From Liolophura sinensis (Eukaryota; Mollusca; Polyplacophora; Chitonida; Chitonidae), in contig NC_088304.1 in NCBI RefSeq assembly GCF_032854445.1, positions 16,963,850 through 17,027,849 on the forward strand: a stretch of 64,000 nt of DNA. Reading direction: 5' to 3'. The notes under the pieces are model-generated. The model saw nothing but the letters and a program-made list of their open reading frames with translations, was not told where the DNA came from and ran no database searches. Of the stretch, positions 32,101 through 42,935 are shown in pieces. How positions within the stretch are numbered: position 1 is the stretch's first letter; the number at the start of each line of letters is the position of its first letter. The translations under genes and the position numbers were made by a program.

Positions 32101-35100
32101 ATATTACCTTGACAAATCTGTGTTTTTGAGAAAGTAAGGAAGACCAATCTCCTTGTGAACAGTTTCTTTGCGCCCGCGATGGAGCGACTGACAATTAAGT
32201 GCTTTATTTTGACCTGGAAAAGCACGTTGCTGTAAACAACGAAGGGAACAGTATAAAACCTCTGGATTGGGGTAAAAGGCTAGGAAACAATGGATTCAGA
32301 ATGCTGGAGAAGGATATATAGATTTGAAATATGCTACAGCAACTGCACTGTATTGTCTGCCATTTGGATTCATGTACTGTATTGTGTTAAGACAAGTGTA
32401 TCCCTAGCACTGCTAGGCTGATTGCTTTAAAATGATCTTTAAAACATGTGAGTACATATGTATATCTACACGATTAGCACCTAATAGACTATCTTTCTTC
32501 CCTGGACCTAGCAGTAATTATAAGAGGAAAACTTGTGTATGATCCAGGGCAAGAAACTCTTCAAACCTCATCTCTCATTGACCATATGCAGGCCTGCTTT
32601 CCTGACACTAAGCGCTGCCGTTTATTACTGGCTGTAATATTACAATGTGCACACTCCTTACACATTTTACAGCATATGGGCCACTCACTGGCAAAATTTG
32701 TACACAAATCAACGCCAGTGTAACTGGCATCACTGTGATGAGACAGGAAGTGATGTCTGAAAACACAAAAACTCTGTCTCAACCTTCTAATTTCTAATAT
32801 TATTTTATGCAAATTTCTCTTTAAGTAAAATATTATGCTGGACATGATTGTATCCAAAATGTGGAACAGTTTGATTAATAGTTCTGTGAAAGGACACCAG
32901 TCATGACACTAAGCTTAACCAAGCACTGGATCCAAAGGTCAAATTAGCCTAGTAGTGACAGTGAGGTAAAGCGAGCGTAGAAAGCGGCACATGTGCTGTA
33001 AGCAGTGTGTGCAGTTTGCATTGACAGCTCTATACAGAGGCTGAAGCTTGAAAGCCATAAAACTGCCATCTTTTTTAGTTAAACCTGTTGCGTTTAAAGG
33101 TGGAGAAAACCTAGAAATTGCATAAAGCTTGAGTGAAAGAGTGCGAAAAAAAATTAGTCGTAAATGTGGCCTTCAATATTTTTTTTTTATTTGTCTTTAA
33201 GAGAAAAAGACACTTGAAAATAATTTTTGTATGCTGGGCATTTGGGACCATCTTTTGCTACACATAGTCTTTGTGTAATACTGTTATAAATGAGAATGTG
33301 TAACATGTTTAATAAACATAATTTTCTCTAGAATTTGGTCATTTCAGCCGACAAATGTGTTTAACATGGATTTTGGTCATATCTTTATTTTTTAATATAT
33401 TCATTAAAATTATCATAATTCAGGTTAAATGCATATGTTTCGATATGAAGAAAAAATTTACATTCAAATATATTTATTAGACATGCATCACATCCTTATT
33501 TATTACACTGTTATGCAACATGCAATAAATACCAAAAGGTGATCCCAAATACCCATCATACAAAAGTATTTCTTAATACCATTTTTTTTCCTGAAAAAAA
33601 AAATCTGAAATAAAAAATATTGAAGACCACATTTGACCCTCTTTCCTCGGATTTTGGCATTTTTATGTTTTCGTCTCCTTTAAAAGTAAGCGTCAATTAA
33701 ACTTCGTAATGAACGTGAACTTTTGTGATGAGAATCTTTAATTAACCTTACTGGTTCTTAATTCTGTTTTCTTTTCTAGGCCAGAAGGTTATACCTATCA
33801 AGAATTTCGTACACAGCTGATCTTCTTTTCTTTATATATAAGTAAGTGGTGCTTCTGTTTTTGAAGGAGATAGCAAGATAACCAAGGTTTATACTAGGCC
33901 TTTGTCATTCTTGTACAGGGAACAGTTAAGTTTTCACTGAGTTTTTAACCAAAAAACATTTGAATGTATTTTGCAAACTAAATTTTAAAGTTTCGAACTT
34001 ACGTTTAACTAATTAATGTTACAAATAAATATGTCCACAGGTATGGTACAAGTCATGCAGTATTATTATCAGAGTGGATCTTTATACAGACTTAGAGCTT
34101 TAGGCATGCGGCATACCATGGACATCACAGTAGGTGAGTAGAGTTATTCTTGGTTCTCATTGACCAATAACTGGATCACAAAGTAATATCCCAGGTTCAT
34201 GAAACAATAGCCAGTGATCTTGCACATTTGTTCAGTACTTTCGATAGTTATCTCCCTTTGCATGCTTTGTGTTGCCTTCTTGTTTGTATGGTAAGCAGTT
34301 GGATAATGGCTTGCTCAGTTAGCCACATAAAAGTTGAGAGACTTAAGTTACAACCCATGGGAATAGAATAGAAAGAAGCACCACACAAAGTTTTCAAATT
34401 GTTCAGTGTACATTGGGATTGACCTGTCTGCCTTATGGTGGTAAGTAGGTCAAGGAGGAAAGGTGGGTTGAAAGGTATTCAGAACCCAGTTGTGTAAGGC
34501 TTGCTCACAGAGGCATCTCTATTCACAGCAGGTAACACTCTAGTGTGTTCAAAACATCCACACTATGTCTACCAGCTGCACTCTTTGAAAAATACAGGAA
34601 ATGTAATGTTAACAAAGTTTTTGTTTAGTAAGGGCTCATGGGGCTGTGAATGAGGGCCTGTTAAACAAACGGGCAGCAGGGTCTTCATACCCTTGACCTG
34701 TCAGCACCACCTAAATCGCACGAACCATTGCAAACTAGAAAACCTAATTTCATTGTTCTGTGGGGGCTGGAAGGCAGTGAAAAAAGCAAAAAATGTCCTG
34801 ATAGCTGAATAGATTTGCTGTCCTATACATTTGCTGTTTGTTCACTGCTTTTCAGCTGATAAAAGTGCCTGCTTGTATGCACTCTGTTACCTTGCCACTC
34901 CTTTGTTGTGCGCAGAATGTTGAGTTCATGCTTTTTACTCAAAGTAAGTGAGCTCCAATTTGAGCCAGATAATGCTTAGCCTGGCTCGCATACATGCTCT
35001 GAAGAACAGTATCATGCATTGAACACAAAAGACTACATTGACATCGGAGGTTTCATTCAGAGTGCAGAGGCATACATGTAGCTGTTATGTCTGGCCAACA

Positions 35101-35400
35101 CACTGGACTATCAGGGCAGGTTGTTCCTCTTATTCTACCTCCATCTTCCATCACAGCAGGTTTTCCCTTTTCTTTATTCTTGCGCTGTTTTTGGGGGATA
35201 TAATAAAACATCACTTGTTGAGAGTTGACAGTTCATGATATCCCATCCCATGGCATCCAATATCTGTGTGCCACAGATCTTGCAGCGTCTAAGTCAGAAT
35301 TAAATATCATAGTGGGTAATTATGTCCAGTCCTTAGAGCAGGTGCTAATAAAAGTCTGGTCCCGACCATCAAACCCCACCCCACCCCCCCACTCCCACCC

Positions 35401-35432
<32 letters not shown>

Positions 35433-38400
35433 CTATACACCATGTTTGACATCTGTGGGAAAATGTGCAGATCTGTACATAATTGTACCTTTGTCACTTT
35501 TTTGTACAGCACAACTATCGACCCATCCAATAACCCTCAGAATATAAGAAGTACATCAAGAACATCCAAAAATGAAATCCTTTCGAATTCTGTCTGATTA
35601 TCTAATAAGATAAAGGACTGGGCTAGAACATGCAGAAATAGCCCAGGCTAAATGACCATAAATTTGGTCCATTACCAACTCGCCTGTTTTTCTCAATTCT
35701 GAGAGTTCTGTTGATTTTAGAAAGGTGTTTTGAGGTTTGCTAGAAACATGGGATGATATTCTACTGGAAAGTTTCAAGTTTCAGCACCAGAAACAATATT
35801 TTGTGACATTTATTTGCCTCTAAGATGCATTTTTGTGGCTGAAATTTGAGCTCATTTAAGCTATTTTATATTTTCTCTTTTAACCACCCAAATTAAGATA
35901 CAAAACATGCCATTTATGTCCAGATGTTTTGAACTGAATATCAGAAAATATCACTGTTAAATCAGTCAGTCTGAGCTTATTGTTTCAGTTGTATATCTTC
36001 AGACCCCTTGATCATTTACAAATGTATATGAGAATTTGAAGGAGATTTATATGTTAGGTCAGTTTCATTATAACATTCATTATGTATATGTTGGGCATAT
36101 TTGCTATTTGATCAAGATTGGTTTTGAGCTCTTCAATGTTGTGATATGGTTAGTATAAACCAAGATACGGTCATGCAGATATATGACATCAGGAGACCCT
36201 TAATCAGGGTCCTATCATTTATAGATTGATCATGTGTTTTGACTTGGTCCAATCTAAGACAGTCTGTCCCGTTCACAGTGCGGCTTGTAGGTTCCGGGAT
36301 GTCTGACACAAACATCACGTTATTATGCGTGTCCTACATGTGATGTCAACCATGAACTTATCTAGTTCTGCTGAAATTTCACGCCTTCTGCATTTCTTGT
36401 GTAATCCCGCTTCATATTCAGTTGACTCAGCATTAATGGGTAGCCCCCAAATTGATGAATATCTGTCAGTCTGTATTAGTCATCAAGTACAAAGGGGTGC
36501 ACTGCTACAACAACAACAAAAGTACATGCCAAAACAAGGTATACATAAAACGATTGGTTTAAACACATTTGAGCAGATAAATGAACAAATCTGGCTCTTG
36601 AAGGCACAGAAAACAATGGAATAAGTATGTATCAGATGAAAGACTGGTTTCCTCCCCTGATAATGCTGGGCGTTGTCGTATAAGTGAAATATTCTTGAGT
36701 ATGGCCTAAAACACCAATCAAATAAATAAGTAAATAAATAAATCCATATTTCTTGCTTGAAACAGCTTCTTCCAAGGTCCGTTTGGTGAATTTGTTTATT
36801 TATTTGATTAATGTTTTACGTTGTACTTAAGCATATTTAAGCGGAAGAAAACCGAGCAGAGCCCAGGGGAAACCTACAACCATCCGCAGGTCGCTGGCAG
36901 ACCTTCCCACTTATGGCCAGAGAGGAAACCAGCTTGAGCTGGATTCATAACAACCTCATTGGTGAGAGGCCTGTGGATCATTGCGCCGTGTTTACATGCT
37001 AATGCTCGAATGTATATGTAAATCTACTTGTATGTACATTTTTAAATTAATGATGAACTATTGTCACAAACTTTCACATGTAAGAAATATATATCAAACT
37101 ATTATAACGGTCGGTGTTTAATGGTCTTTCATCTGACGCATATTTCATGTTAGTGTTTTCTTTTATTAGGCCTACCTGAAATTTTATAATTGCCTGAGGG
37201 GCGGGGTTCTTTAAGTTTTATTTGCCATGCTGGATTTTAGGGTGTCCCGTGAAGCAGGGCTAGCGGTTCTGTGCGCAGGGGAAGAATAATGTTTTGATGT
37301 TGTGTTGCATCCTATGTTTTTCATGCCATGTATCCAGTATTAATAAAACAAGGATTTATTTCTGTTTTCTTGAGGCCAGATTACATTTTGTTTGTCAAAC
37401 CTTGCCATTAGCCATACCTTGTGGGGTCAGAATTCCTATGTTAAGTTCATATGTCTGTTCATAAGATAACACTGCACAGTGCTTCCATTGGAAGTACTCT
37501 TCCAATGGAAGCACTGTGATTGCTTGAATACTTTAACTGTAATGTATTAAAAAAGAGAACAGGAAAAATACAATTCTGATTTACAGAGAAGGCAACTGAG
37601 CCAAAGTAAAGGCAAAGCAAACACTAACATGAAATTGCCCATAAAAATACATGTCAGAGGAAAGGCCATTGCCAGCACTGAAAACACTTAACATAAAACT
37701 GGCCATAAAAATACATGGCAGATGAAAAGCCATTGCCAGCACTGAAAACACTTAACATAAAATTGCCCATAAAAATACATGTCAGATGAAAGGCCATTGC
37801 CAGCACTGAAAACACTTAACATAAAACTTCCCATCAAAATACATGTCAGAGGAAAGGCCATTGCCAGCACTGAAAACACTTAACATAAAATTGCCCATAA
37901 AAATACATGTCAGAGGAAAGGCCATTGCCAGCACTGAAAACACTTAACATGAAACTTCCCATAAAAATACATGTCAGAGGAAAACCCATTGCCAGCACTG
38001 AAAACACCTAACATAAAATTGCCCATAAAAATATGTCAGATGAAAACCCATTGCCAGCACTGAAAACACTTAACATAAAATTGCCCATAAAAATACATGT
38101 CAGAGGAAAGGCCATTGCCAGCACTGAAAACACTAAACATAAAACTTCCCATAAAAATAGTTTGATTTTTTCACAGATGACAAAGTGTCTTGACTCGCAT
38201 GTCTTTTTCTGCCATTACCATGGTAACTAAATTACTATTTTCCTGACATGTTTTACATAGTTAGAAGTGAACTTTGTGTCCAGACTACAACTCCACTTTT
38301 TCGCCATATTCAATTTTAATTCCTAGTGAATACTTAAATATTGATGTTTCGAGACTCAACTTGCCCATTTTCACTGTTGCCATGGTAACCAACTCGCCAC

Positions 38401-41400
38401 CATCCACACAATGCAACTGTTTCCCACACACTGTTTTAATTTTATTAATTTTAATAAGGCCACATGCATTTCCTAGCAAAGGATAAAGTATATAGAAGGA
38501 GGGGTTGGGGGGCAGTTTGACATAAATCATGAGGCACTAACCATTTTACCACAAAGCAAAATACAACATTTTTGTGTTGCCTTTTGTTGTAATTTCCAGA
38601 TTTCTATTAATTTCAGAGGGCTTCATGTCATGGATGTGGAAAGGTCTCTCATTCCTTCTCCCATTTTTGTTTCTCGGATACGTAAGTAGTACTCTTCCAT
38701 TCTTAGATGATATTGTCTGATTTTGGGGGGTAAGCGTTTGAATGACTTTAGTATGTTTCATTCTTCCCATCTAGACTTTAGAACTTGAAGGTTGATGTTA
38801 TTCTGACTTCATATCACTTAGTTATTCGTGAATAATGGCGACTGCAACATCACAATTGCCACAAATTGTATTAACTGGTGCATGGACAGCAGCTGAATTT
38901 CGCCATCCGCTGTTTTCAAGTCTAATCAACTGATCTCGCCAGCGTCTACAAGAAGATAAACTTATTGAAGGTCTGGATTAATACCAAGTATATCTGCAGG
39001 ATGAAATGGGTAGTGTTAACTTTACCTAGTTTGTCCAACAGATCGAATCAACCTATCTAATTGCACTTACTGTGAAAAAAGAAAGTGCTCATTTTTTGGG
39101 GAAGTACCAACCGAAGTTACAGGTGACAGGTCATGCTTCTTGAAATACCATATTCTGTGATGAACTTGGACCAATAACATATTCAACCAATGGCAGGCTT
39201 CAGTCAAACAGGCCACATGACTCCTAAGAGAGTCTCTGGCTCTCACATAGGAAGACACCTGGTTCGTCCAGCATGGTATTTCTGGAGGTCTAGAGTACTG
39301 TAGATCACTCTCTACAGGACCGTTCCTGTGAATCATTTGGGTTTCTTTTTTTTTTCCTAAAAAAAAAAACCAAAAAGAAAAACCAATCCCATCTGTGTTT
39401 GGCCATTCAGTTTAAATGAATCAAAACAAATGTCATGTATGATTGTTCATGGGAAAAGGCAAAACAACTCCGCATATAACGTCACATTCATCAGTCAATT
39501 TTCTCACCCACTCAATTGATGCAAATGCGATAATGTACCACTTTTTTTTTTCCTGCGCCCTTTCTTTTTTTCTATGCTATTTTGTGCAAACAGGAATTGT
39601 TTGTGAACTGAGTGAAAACTTTTTGAGGGATGTGTGTACAATATAGATGCTTATTTAGTTTTTGTGTGGATACATAGATAAATGATGACGTCTCCATACT
39701 TTCCCTGGTTAACAAGGTAACTTAAAAATAGGAATGTATTGTTGTGTATTTTGGGTTTACCTGAACCCCTGTTGTTCTATAGACAGGGTTCTGTAAGAGT
39801 GTGGCAACAGTCATGTGTTGAGTTACCAACACATCCAAAAAAAAAAATGACTGTTCATGAAACTTCATAAAAGTACAGATATCCATGGACTTTCTATCTC
39901 ATTTCAAGCATGCTTGGTGTGATTTTCATTTCAGGTGTACCAGCTGTATAATGCCTACACACTGTATCACCTTTCCCAACATCCAGGCTGTAAGGAGTGG
40001 CAAGTGAGTTGTGATTTTACATTTAGGCTGTCTAGTTTTTGTGAATAATAACACTATTTTCACAGCATGCATGTGGTTATAGGGTGTTTAGAACTGTTTT
40101 ATCTCATAATTTCAGTATCACTGTTTTCCAGATCAGCTGTACTACAGATGTAGCTTATGTCATACTCCGAGTGTCAGCATCCAGTTACAGGGGAAGATAA
40201 ATGTTAAGTGTGCATCTTAGAGCACTGCCAAGGCTGTACATTCATGTAAAGTACAATAACCAGAGGGGAATATTCCATCATATTAATTACCATAAATTAC
40301 AAAGTTCCCAGTATTTTAATGGCGTGTTAGCACAGCGTAATGACCTAGGAGTCTCTCACCAATGTGGTCGCTGTAAGTTCAAGTCCAGATCATGCTGGCT
40401 TCCTCTCCGATCATAAGTCAGCAACCTGCGGATGGTTGTGGGTTTCCCCCAGGCTCTGCGCGGTTTCCTTCCACGATAATGCTGGCCGCCGTTGTAAAAG
40501 TGAAATATTCTTGAGTACGGCGTAAAACACCAATCAAATAAATAAATAAATCAGTATTTTAATGTTCTGAGCTGAAGCTTTGCATTCATGTGTCTCCTGT
40601 AAGCGAGCTGTTTGGTAGTCGTGCTACAAAATATGAGTTTATACATGTATTGCTGATCCATTCCACAGTAGTTGTTCATCTAGTCTAATGAAAACAGAAT
40701 GGACTGATTATCAGTCATTGTTGTTATTTTAGTCTAATAAATCAGTGATTGCTATAGTGATATTGGACAGGGCATTTCAACTACTGTACTGTAAGTTTGC
40801 CCTCTAGTTTCAGAATCATGTAAGACCCTAAAATGATACTTTTGTTGCCATCTTTGTGATGATTAAGTAATTAACTTAACAAAAAGTTCCCTCAGTGGCC
40901 CTGTAAGGTGGATGAATAATCAGAATCAAGCTAAATGTTTCACGTGAAAAGAGTTGAGGGGAAGTAAAATTATTTTATTACCTAATATAATAACATGACG
41001 TAAGATTTAAGTGAAAGATGTGCTTGTGGCTAAGTTTGAGCACAAGAATCTGTATGGGAATGGGTGTGCCTTTTAAGTCAATGAAAAATTGTGAGGTGAT
41101 GAAACTAATTTCCAAATTTATGTTTAAATGGGTGAAAAAATTTCATATCACTACTTTTCACATATAAATGACTCCATTGCTTTTGAATATGTACTTCTAA
41201 TTTCTATTCAGTCTGCCATCAAAATCCTCATAATCAATTGGTGCAAATAGGTTCTTAAACTGTAATCCTAGGGATAATAGGTGGAGGAATGTGACCATTT
41301 ATCTAAGTCAAGTCTGACTTTATGGGCAAATGTATTGAATCATGACCTGATCAGTTGCTGACCATTCATTGTGAACACAGAGTATATATATATATATATA

Positions 41401-41837
41401 TACTTTTGGGGGGGAAATTACATCAAAACCCACTATTAAGAAGTGGAGTAAAATAGAAATCTTAAGATGCGGTTAAAGATCATTTCTTCTGACATGCCAG
41501 AGGTCACAAGTTAAAAAAAAAAAGGAAAGCAAAATCATGTCTTTAAACCCACAGTAAAAATAAGTTTACATGTTACAATGGGTTAACATTTGTCTTTTTT
41601 GTGCAGAAACGGACTTTCTTTGGCTGTATCATTATACTCTCGAGTCATCATCAGCTGGTTCACAATAAACCTACTTCTTTTCACCAGGTTTTGGCTCTGG
41701 CAGGAATCTTCTTCATCTTGGGCATGGGCAACATACTGACTGTAGGAGCCGTAATTCGACAAAAGATGAAGAAGGAGGGCATCAGTTTACAGTCTCTCTA
41801 CAATAAATACAGATTCCTTGCGGATAAAAACAACTAA
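20133..41837 (+). CDS. TMEM120: Transmembrane protein 120 (TACAN / NET29 family), 12 exons
   Basis: Coding exons: 20133-20204, 23036-23154, 25254-25373, 25705-25764, 27476-27571, 30250-30339, 31213-31278, 33780-33841, 34041-34133, 38617-38681, 39935-40003, 41688-41837. All junctions are GT-AG and in phase, giving 353 residues; human paralogues have about 340. Residues 1-90 form the N-terminal helical coiled coil ([22 protein letters not shown]). [27 protein letters not shown] and [13 protein letters not shown] are family landmarks. Six membrane segments follow from about residue 136. [11 protein letters not shown] (189-199), with H194 and H195, corresponds to the pocket where coenzyme A was seen in vertebrate structures; the fold resembles ELOVL elongases. 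The protein acts at the nuclear envelope and ER. A role as a mechanosensitive channel was proposed but disputed, and adipocyte and lipid roles are also reported. The start is fixed by similarity in the first 24 residues. Confidence 0.96.
20205..22164. other. TMEM120 intron 1, left part
   Basis: Intronic. It contains a 70-bp imperfect hairpin at 21598-21667 and purine or poly-T runs at 20305-20370. No other gene is seen. Confidence 0.5.
21598..21667. repeat. Imperfect 20-bp inverted repeat
   Basis: AGTCTCAGGCTAAGGGTGGC at 21598-21617 pairs with GCCACCCTTAGACTGAGGTC at 21647-21666, with 17 or more of 20 positions matched and a loop of about 29 nt. Confidence 0.7.
22165..22425 (-). repeat. Dispersed repeat family E, copy 2
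   Basis: Reverse-complement relative of 10132-10376. The minus strand has ACAAAAATTATCTATCAAAT, TGTTGATCTGTATTTCCTAG and AACATATTTGACAAG in the same order. It lies in TMEM120 intron 1. Confidence 0.65.
23270..23472 (+). repeat. SINE family A, diverged copy lacking the extreme 5' end
   Basis: GTGCAGCGTAATGACCCAGG, GTAAGTTCAAGTCCAG, the middle block with an internal deletion, and a diverged 3' domain (AATTCTTGAGTACAGCATAA). It lies in TMEM120 intron 2, 115 bp past the donor. Confidence 0.85.
23555..23816 (+). repeat. SINE family A, full-length copy with target-site duplication
   Basis: Complete head, middle, 3' domain and AAAT-type tail. AAAATGGCTTTAA at 23542-23554 recurs exactly at 23817-23829. 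It sits just after another family A copy in TMEM120 intron 2. Confidence 0.95.
23830..25119. other. TMEM120 intron 2, remainder
   Basis: AT-rich intronic DNA with two long T runs at 24243-24272. No exon or further repeat is recognised. Confidence 0.5.
25120..25262 (+). repeat. 36-bp tandem repeat carrying copies of the exon 3 splice acceptor
   Basis: Four units begin at 25120, 25156, 25192 and 25228. Each has TTTGCTTTTCATGCTGACAG (first copy ACATAG), that is, a pyrimidine tract followed by an acceptor. The last copy is the TMEM120 exon 3 acceptor at 25251-25253. Use of the acceptor at 25219 or 25183 would put TGA in frame after two codons, so only the last copy gives a full protein. Confidence 0.85.
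25977..26332 (-). repeat. SINE family B2, full-length copy
   Basis: Minus-oriented. Its reverse complement begins CCGGTCCCGATAGCACAGTT and TAGATCCAGGGTC (tRNA-like) and ends with CGTCATATGACTGAAAAATT, then a CACT simple tail. It matches the copy at 50869-51204 throughout. It lies in TMEM120 intron 4. Confidence 0.88.
26658..26822. repeat. Perfect 39-bp hairpin plus two extra direct copies
   Basis: 26658-26696 and 26702-26740 are perfect reverse complements separated by CCCAA. The right arm (ATCCAGGAATTGTTATCC and on) is then repeated at 26743 and 26784 with a 41-bp period. There is thus one inverted and three direct copies. It lies in TMEM120 intron 4. Confidence 0.95.
27795..28060. repeat. 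52-bp degenerate tandem repeat, about 5 copies
   Basis: TTGGCTGCACGGTC-like blocks recur at 27811, 27863, 27916, 27968 and 28020, each followed by TGTAT(G/C)AT(G/A)GACTAACC. It grades into the 31-bp array to its right. It lies in TMEM120 intron 5. Confidence 0.85.
28061..28950. repeat. 31-bp minisatellite, about 28 copies of two unit types
   Basis: Units share TGATGGACT(A/T)ACCATGG. Type A continues GTGGGGTCCCTGTA and type B continues TCGGGGTCTGTGTA, and the two alternate irregularly. Open frames on the minus strand through the array reflect the repeat and are not genes. It lies in TMEM120 intron 5. Confidence 0.95.
28951..30249. other. TMEM120 intron 5, remainder
   Basis: Intronic DNA. A short relic of the family A 3' end (GGTATTAAACACCAATCAAA) lies at 29846-29877. 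Open frames at 29205-29805 have no splice or domain support. Confidence 0.5.
29846..29877 (+). repeat. SINE family A, tail-only fragment
   Basis: Only the last bases of the 3' domain are seen (TATTAAACACCAATCAAATA), too short to be certain. Confidence 0.45.
31404..31750 (+). repeat. SINE family B1, copy 2
   Basis: The head reads AGCTTCGGTGGCCTAAAGGT, TAGAACGTTCGCCTCGAAGT and GGATCAAACTC (B-box-like). The body matches 18365-18733. The end, TGTCATATGACTGAAAAGTT, is shared with family B2. It lies in TMEM120 intron 7, 126 bp after the donor. Confidence 0.85.
31883..32008. repeat. 9/18-bp simple tandem repeat (TTTGATCAC / TTAGATCAC)
   Basis: Alternating CTTTGATTACTTAGATCA blocks over about 125 bp in TMEM120 intron 7. 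The open frame here (repeated Leu-Asp-His-Phe-Asp) is a repeat artefact. Confidence 0.9.
32009..33779. other. TMEM120 intron 7, remainder
   Basis: AT-rich intron with T and A runs near 33180 and 33594. No coding exon other than TMEM120 exon 8 at its end. Confidence 0.5.
34134..36644. other. TMEM120 intron 9, left part
   Basis: Intronic. It contains a C-rich stretch running into a 27-nt T run at about 35377-35427. No gene is seen in the short open frames. Confidence 0.5.
36645..36743 (+). repeat. SINE family A, 5'-truncated copy
   Basis: Only the 3' domain and tail are present (AATATTCTTGAGTATGGCCT, AACACCAATCAAATAAATAA). TMEM120 intron 9. Confidence 0.85.
36787..36995 (-). repeat. SINE family A, near-complete diverged copy
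   Basis: Minus-oriented: TTTATTTATTTGATTAATGT tail and 3' domain, a gap in the 3' domain, then the middle block (GCAGAGCCCAGGGGAAACCT) and part of the head (CATTGGTGAGAGGCCTGTGG). It lies 43 bp from an oppositely oriented family A fragment. Confidence 0.85.
37475..37518. repeat. Perfect 20-bp inverted repeat with 4-nt loop
   Basis: CACAGTGCTTCCATTGGAAG at 37475-37494, loop TACT, then CTTCCAATGGAAGCACTGTG at 37499-37518. It could extrude as a hairpin. TMEM120 intron 9. Confidence 0.95.
37621..38160. repeat. 64-bp tandem repeat, about 8.4 copies
   Basis: The unit contains GCCCATAAAAATACATGTCA, GGCCATTGCCAGCACTGAAA and ACACTTAACATAAAA. Copies are well conserved, and one has lost three bases near 38031. 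Apparent open frames are repeat artefacts. TMEM120 intron 9. Confidence 0.95.
40150..40321 (+). repeat. Dispersed repeat family F, copy in TMEM120 intron 11
   Basis: GTAGCTTATGTCATACTCCG, TGTAAAGTACAATAACCAGA, GGGGAATATTCCATC and ATTAATTACCATAAATTAC match the units at 42310-42690 and 13480-13800. A SINE is inserted at its right end. Confidence 0.65.
40322..40551 (+). repeat. SINE family A copy with target-site duplication
   Basis: It lacks the first 30 or so bases of the head and then runs complete to an AAAT-type tail. CAGTATTTTAATG at 40309-40321 recurs exactly at 40552-40564. TMEM120 intron 11. Confidence 0.95.
40565..41687. other. TMEM120 intron 11, remainder
   Basis: Intronic. It has a (TA)n microsatellite at 41382-41402 and a G6 run just after it. 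Nothing else is recognised. Confidence 0.5.
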
Positions 41838-42204
41838 CCAAACTGTCGAATTTGACTGCCTATGTGTAGCCTGTGAGTAATATATTCTCATGAAGAATGT
41901 GTTTCATGATGTGTGATGTGAATAGCAGGATGTTGTTATCAGTACAGTTTTATACCCCTAATACATGTCACCAACCCGGAACTTTGGAACTATACATGTA
42001 CCTAGTAAACAGTTTAAATTGTTCATAGATTATTCATTGTGTAGTGGCGTTTATGTTAGTACTGATGAAACTATGACATATATATATATATAAGATTTCA
42101 TTCTTCTTGTTTTACTAGAACTACCTGCAATAACAAAAGATATGACCTAGTAGCTGCTCACATTCAACCCATATGTTGTTGGTTCGTAATTAGGGGGTTT
42201 GTTA

Positions 42205-42210
42205 AATAAA
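42205..42210 (+). terminator. Candidate poly(A) signal of TMEM120
   Basis: AATAAA lies 368 nt past the TMEM120 stop, the first canonical signal downstream. A (TA)n run at 42078-42091 is within the presumed 3' untranslated region. Confidence 0.5.
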
Positions 42211-42309
42211 GAGTCACCATGCACATTATATTTCCAAATTGGTTTTAAAGTGTTTTATTACATTTTATGACTAACCAAAAAAACCTGTACTTACGGGCAA
42301 ACGTGTAGC

Positions 42310-42690
42310 TTATGTCATATCCTGAATGTTGTCCACATCTGAGGCCCGCATTGCTGCGCATTTACGACGTGAAACCACAAGCATGCTGAGGGTTTGCATA
42401 CGTTTAACACACAATGGTACAAGGGTGATATTCCATCTTTGATGCTCTATGTGTGAATCTTTAATTACTGTGAATTACGAAATTCACAACTTCTTCATTG
42501 TGTATTGTTAGGGTAAATGCTAAGGATGGTATCTCAAAACGCACTGCCTGTATTGAGCTGAGGTTGTGTATGTATGTAAAGCACAATAACACAAGATGGA
42601 TGTCCCATCCTGAATGCTCTGTGTGCATATTAATTACCGGAAAATTCAGGATTTCACATCTCTTTTTTCCGACCTTGTTAAGGTAAATGT
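42310..42690 (+). repeat. Dispersed repeat family F, two tandem units
   Basis: Two diverged units of about 180 bp. Each has (A/T)GTA(A/T)..CACAAT..ACA(A/C)GG or AGATGG, AT(A/G)TTCCATC or GTCCCATC, TTAATTAC and TTCACAACTTC-like or TTTCACATCTC-like blocks ending in GGTAAATGTTAG or GGTAAATGCTAA. Same family as 13480-13800 and 40150-40321. Confidence 0.6.
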
Positions 42691-42711
42691 TAGCTTATGT
42701 TAGCTTAATTA

Positions 42712-42935
42712 TTTAGTTTAAAGCACCGTCTCATTTTTGAGCGGAAATCTCATGTAAGCGAACTTTGCCTTGACAGTATCACTGATTGCCTTGTTAGCAC
42801 GGGCAGGCGGTTTGCTATAACCCTCCTTTCTCGCGATCACTAAGACCCGGCGCGTAAGAATTACGACACGGGATGACAATTCGAATTATGACCAAGTCTA
42901 GCGCCCAAGGCGTAATAATTATGCGCATGCGTAGT
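42712..42935 (+). repeat. Dispersed repeat family C, copy 1
   Basis: Aligns to the reverse complement of 48338-48595 over about 220 bp. Shared blocks are CACCGTCTCA, GCGGAAATCTCAT, GTTTGCTA, GACCCGGC, GACAATTCGAATTATGACCA and GCGTAA. It has no coding capacity and its class is unknown. Confidence 0.7.

Noticed and set aside
37688-38230. Open frames reading through the 64-bp repeat
   Set aside because: Repeat artefact in TMEM120 intron 9. No splice or domain support.
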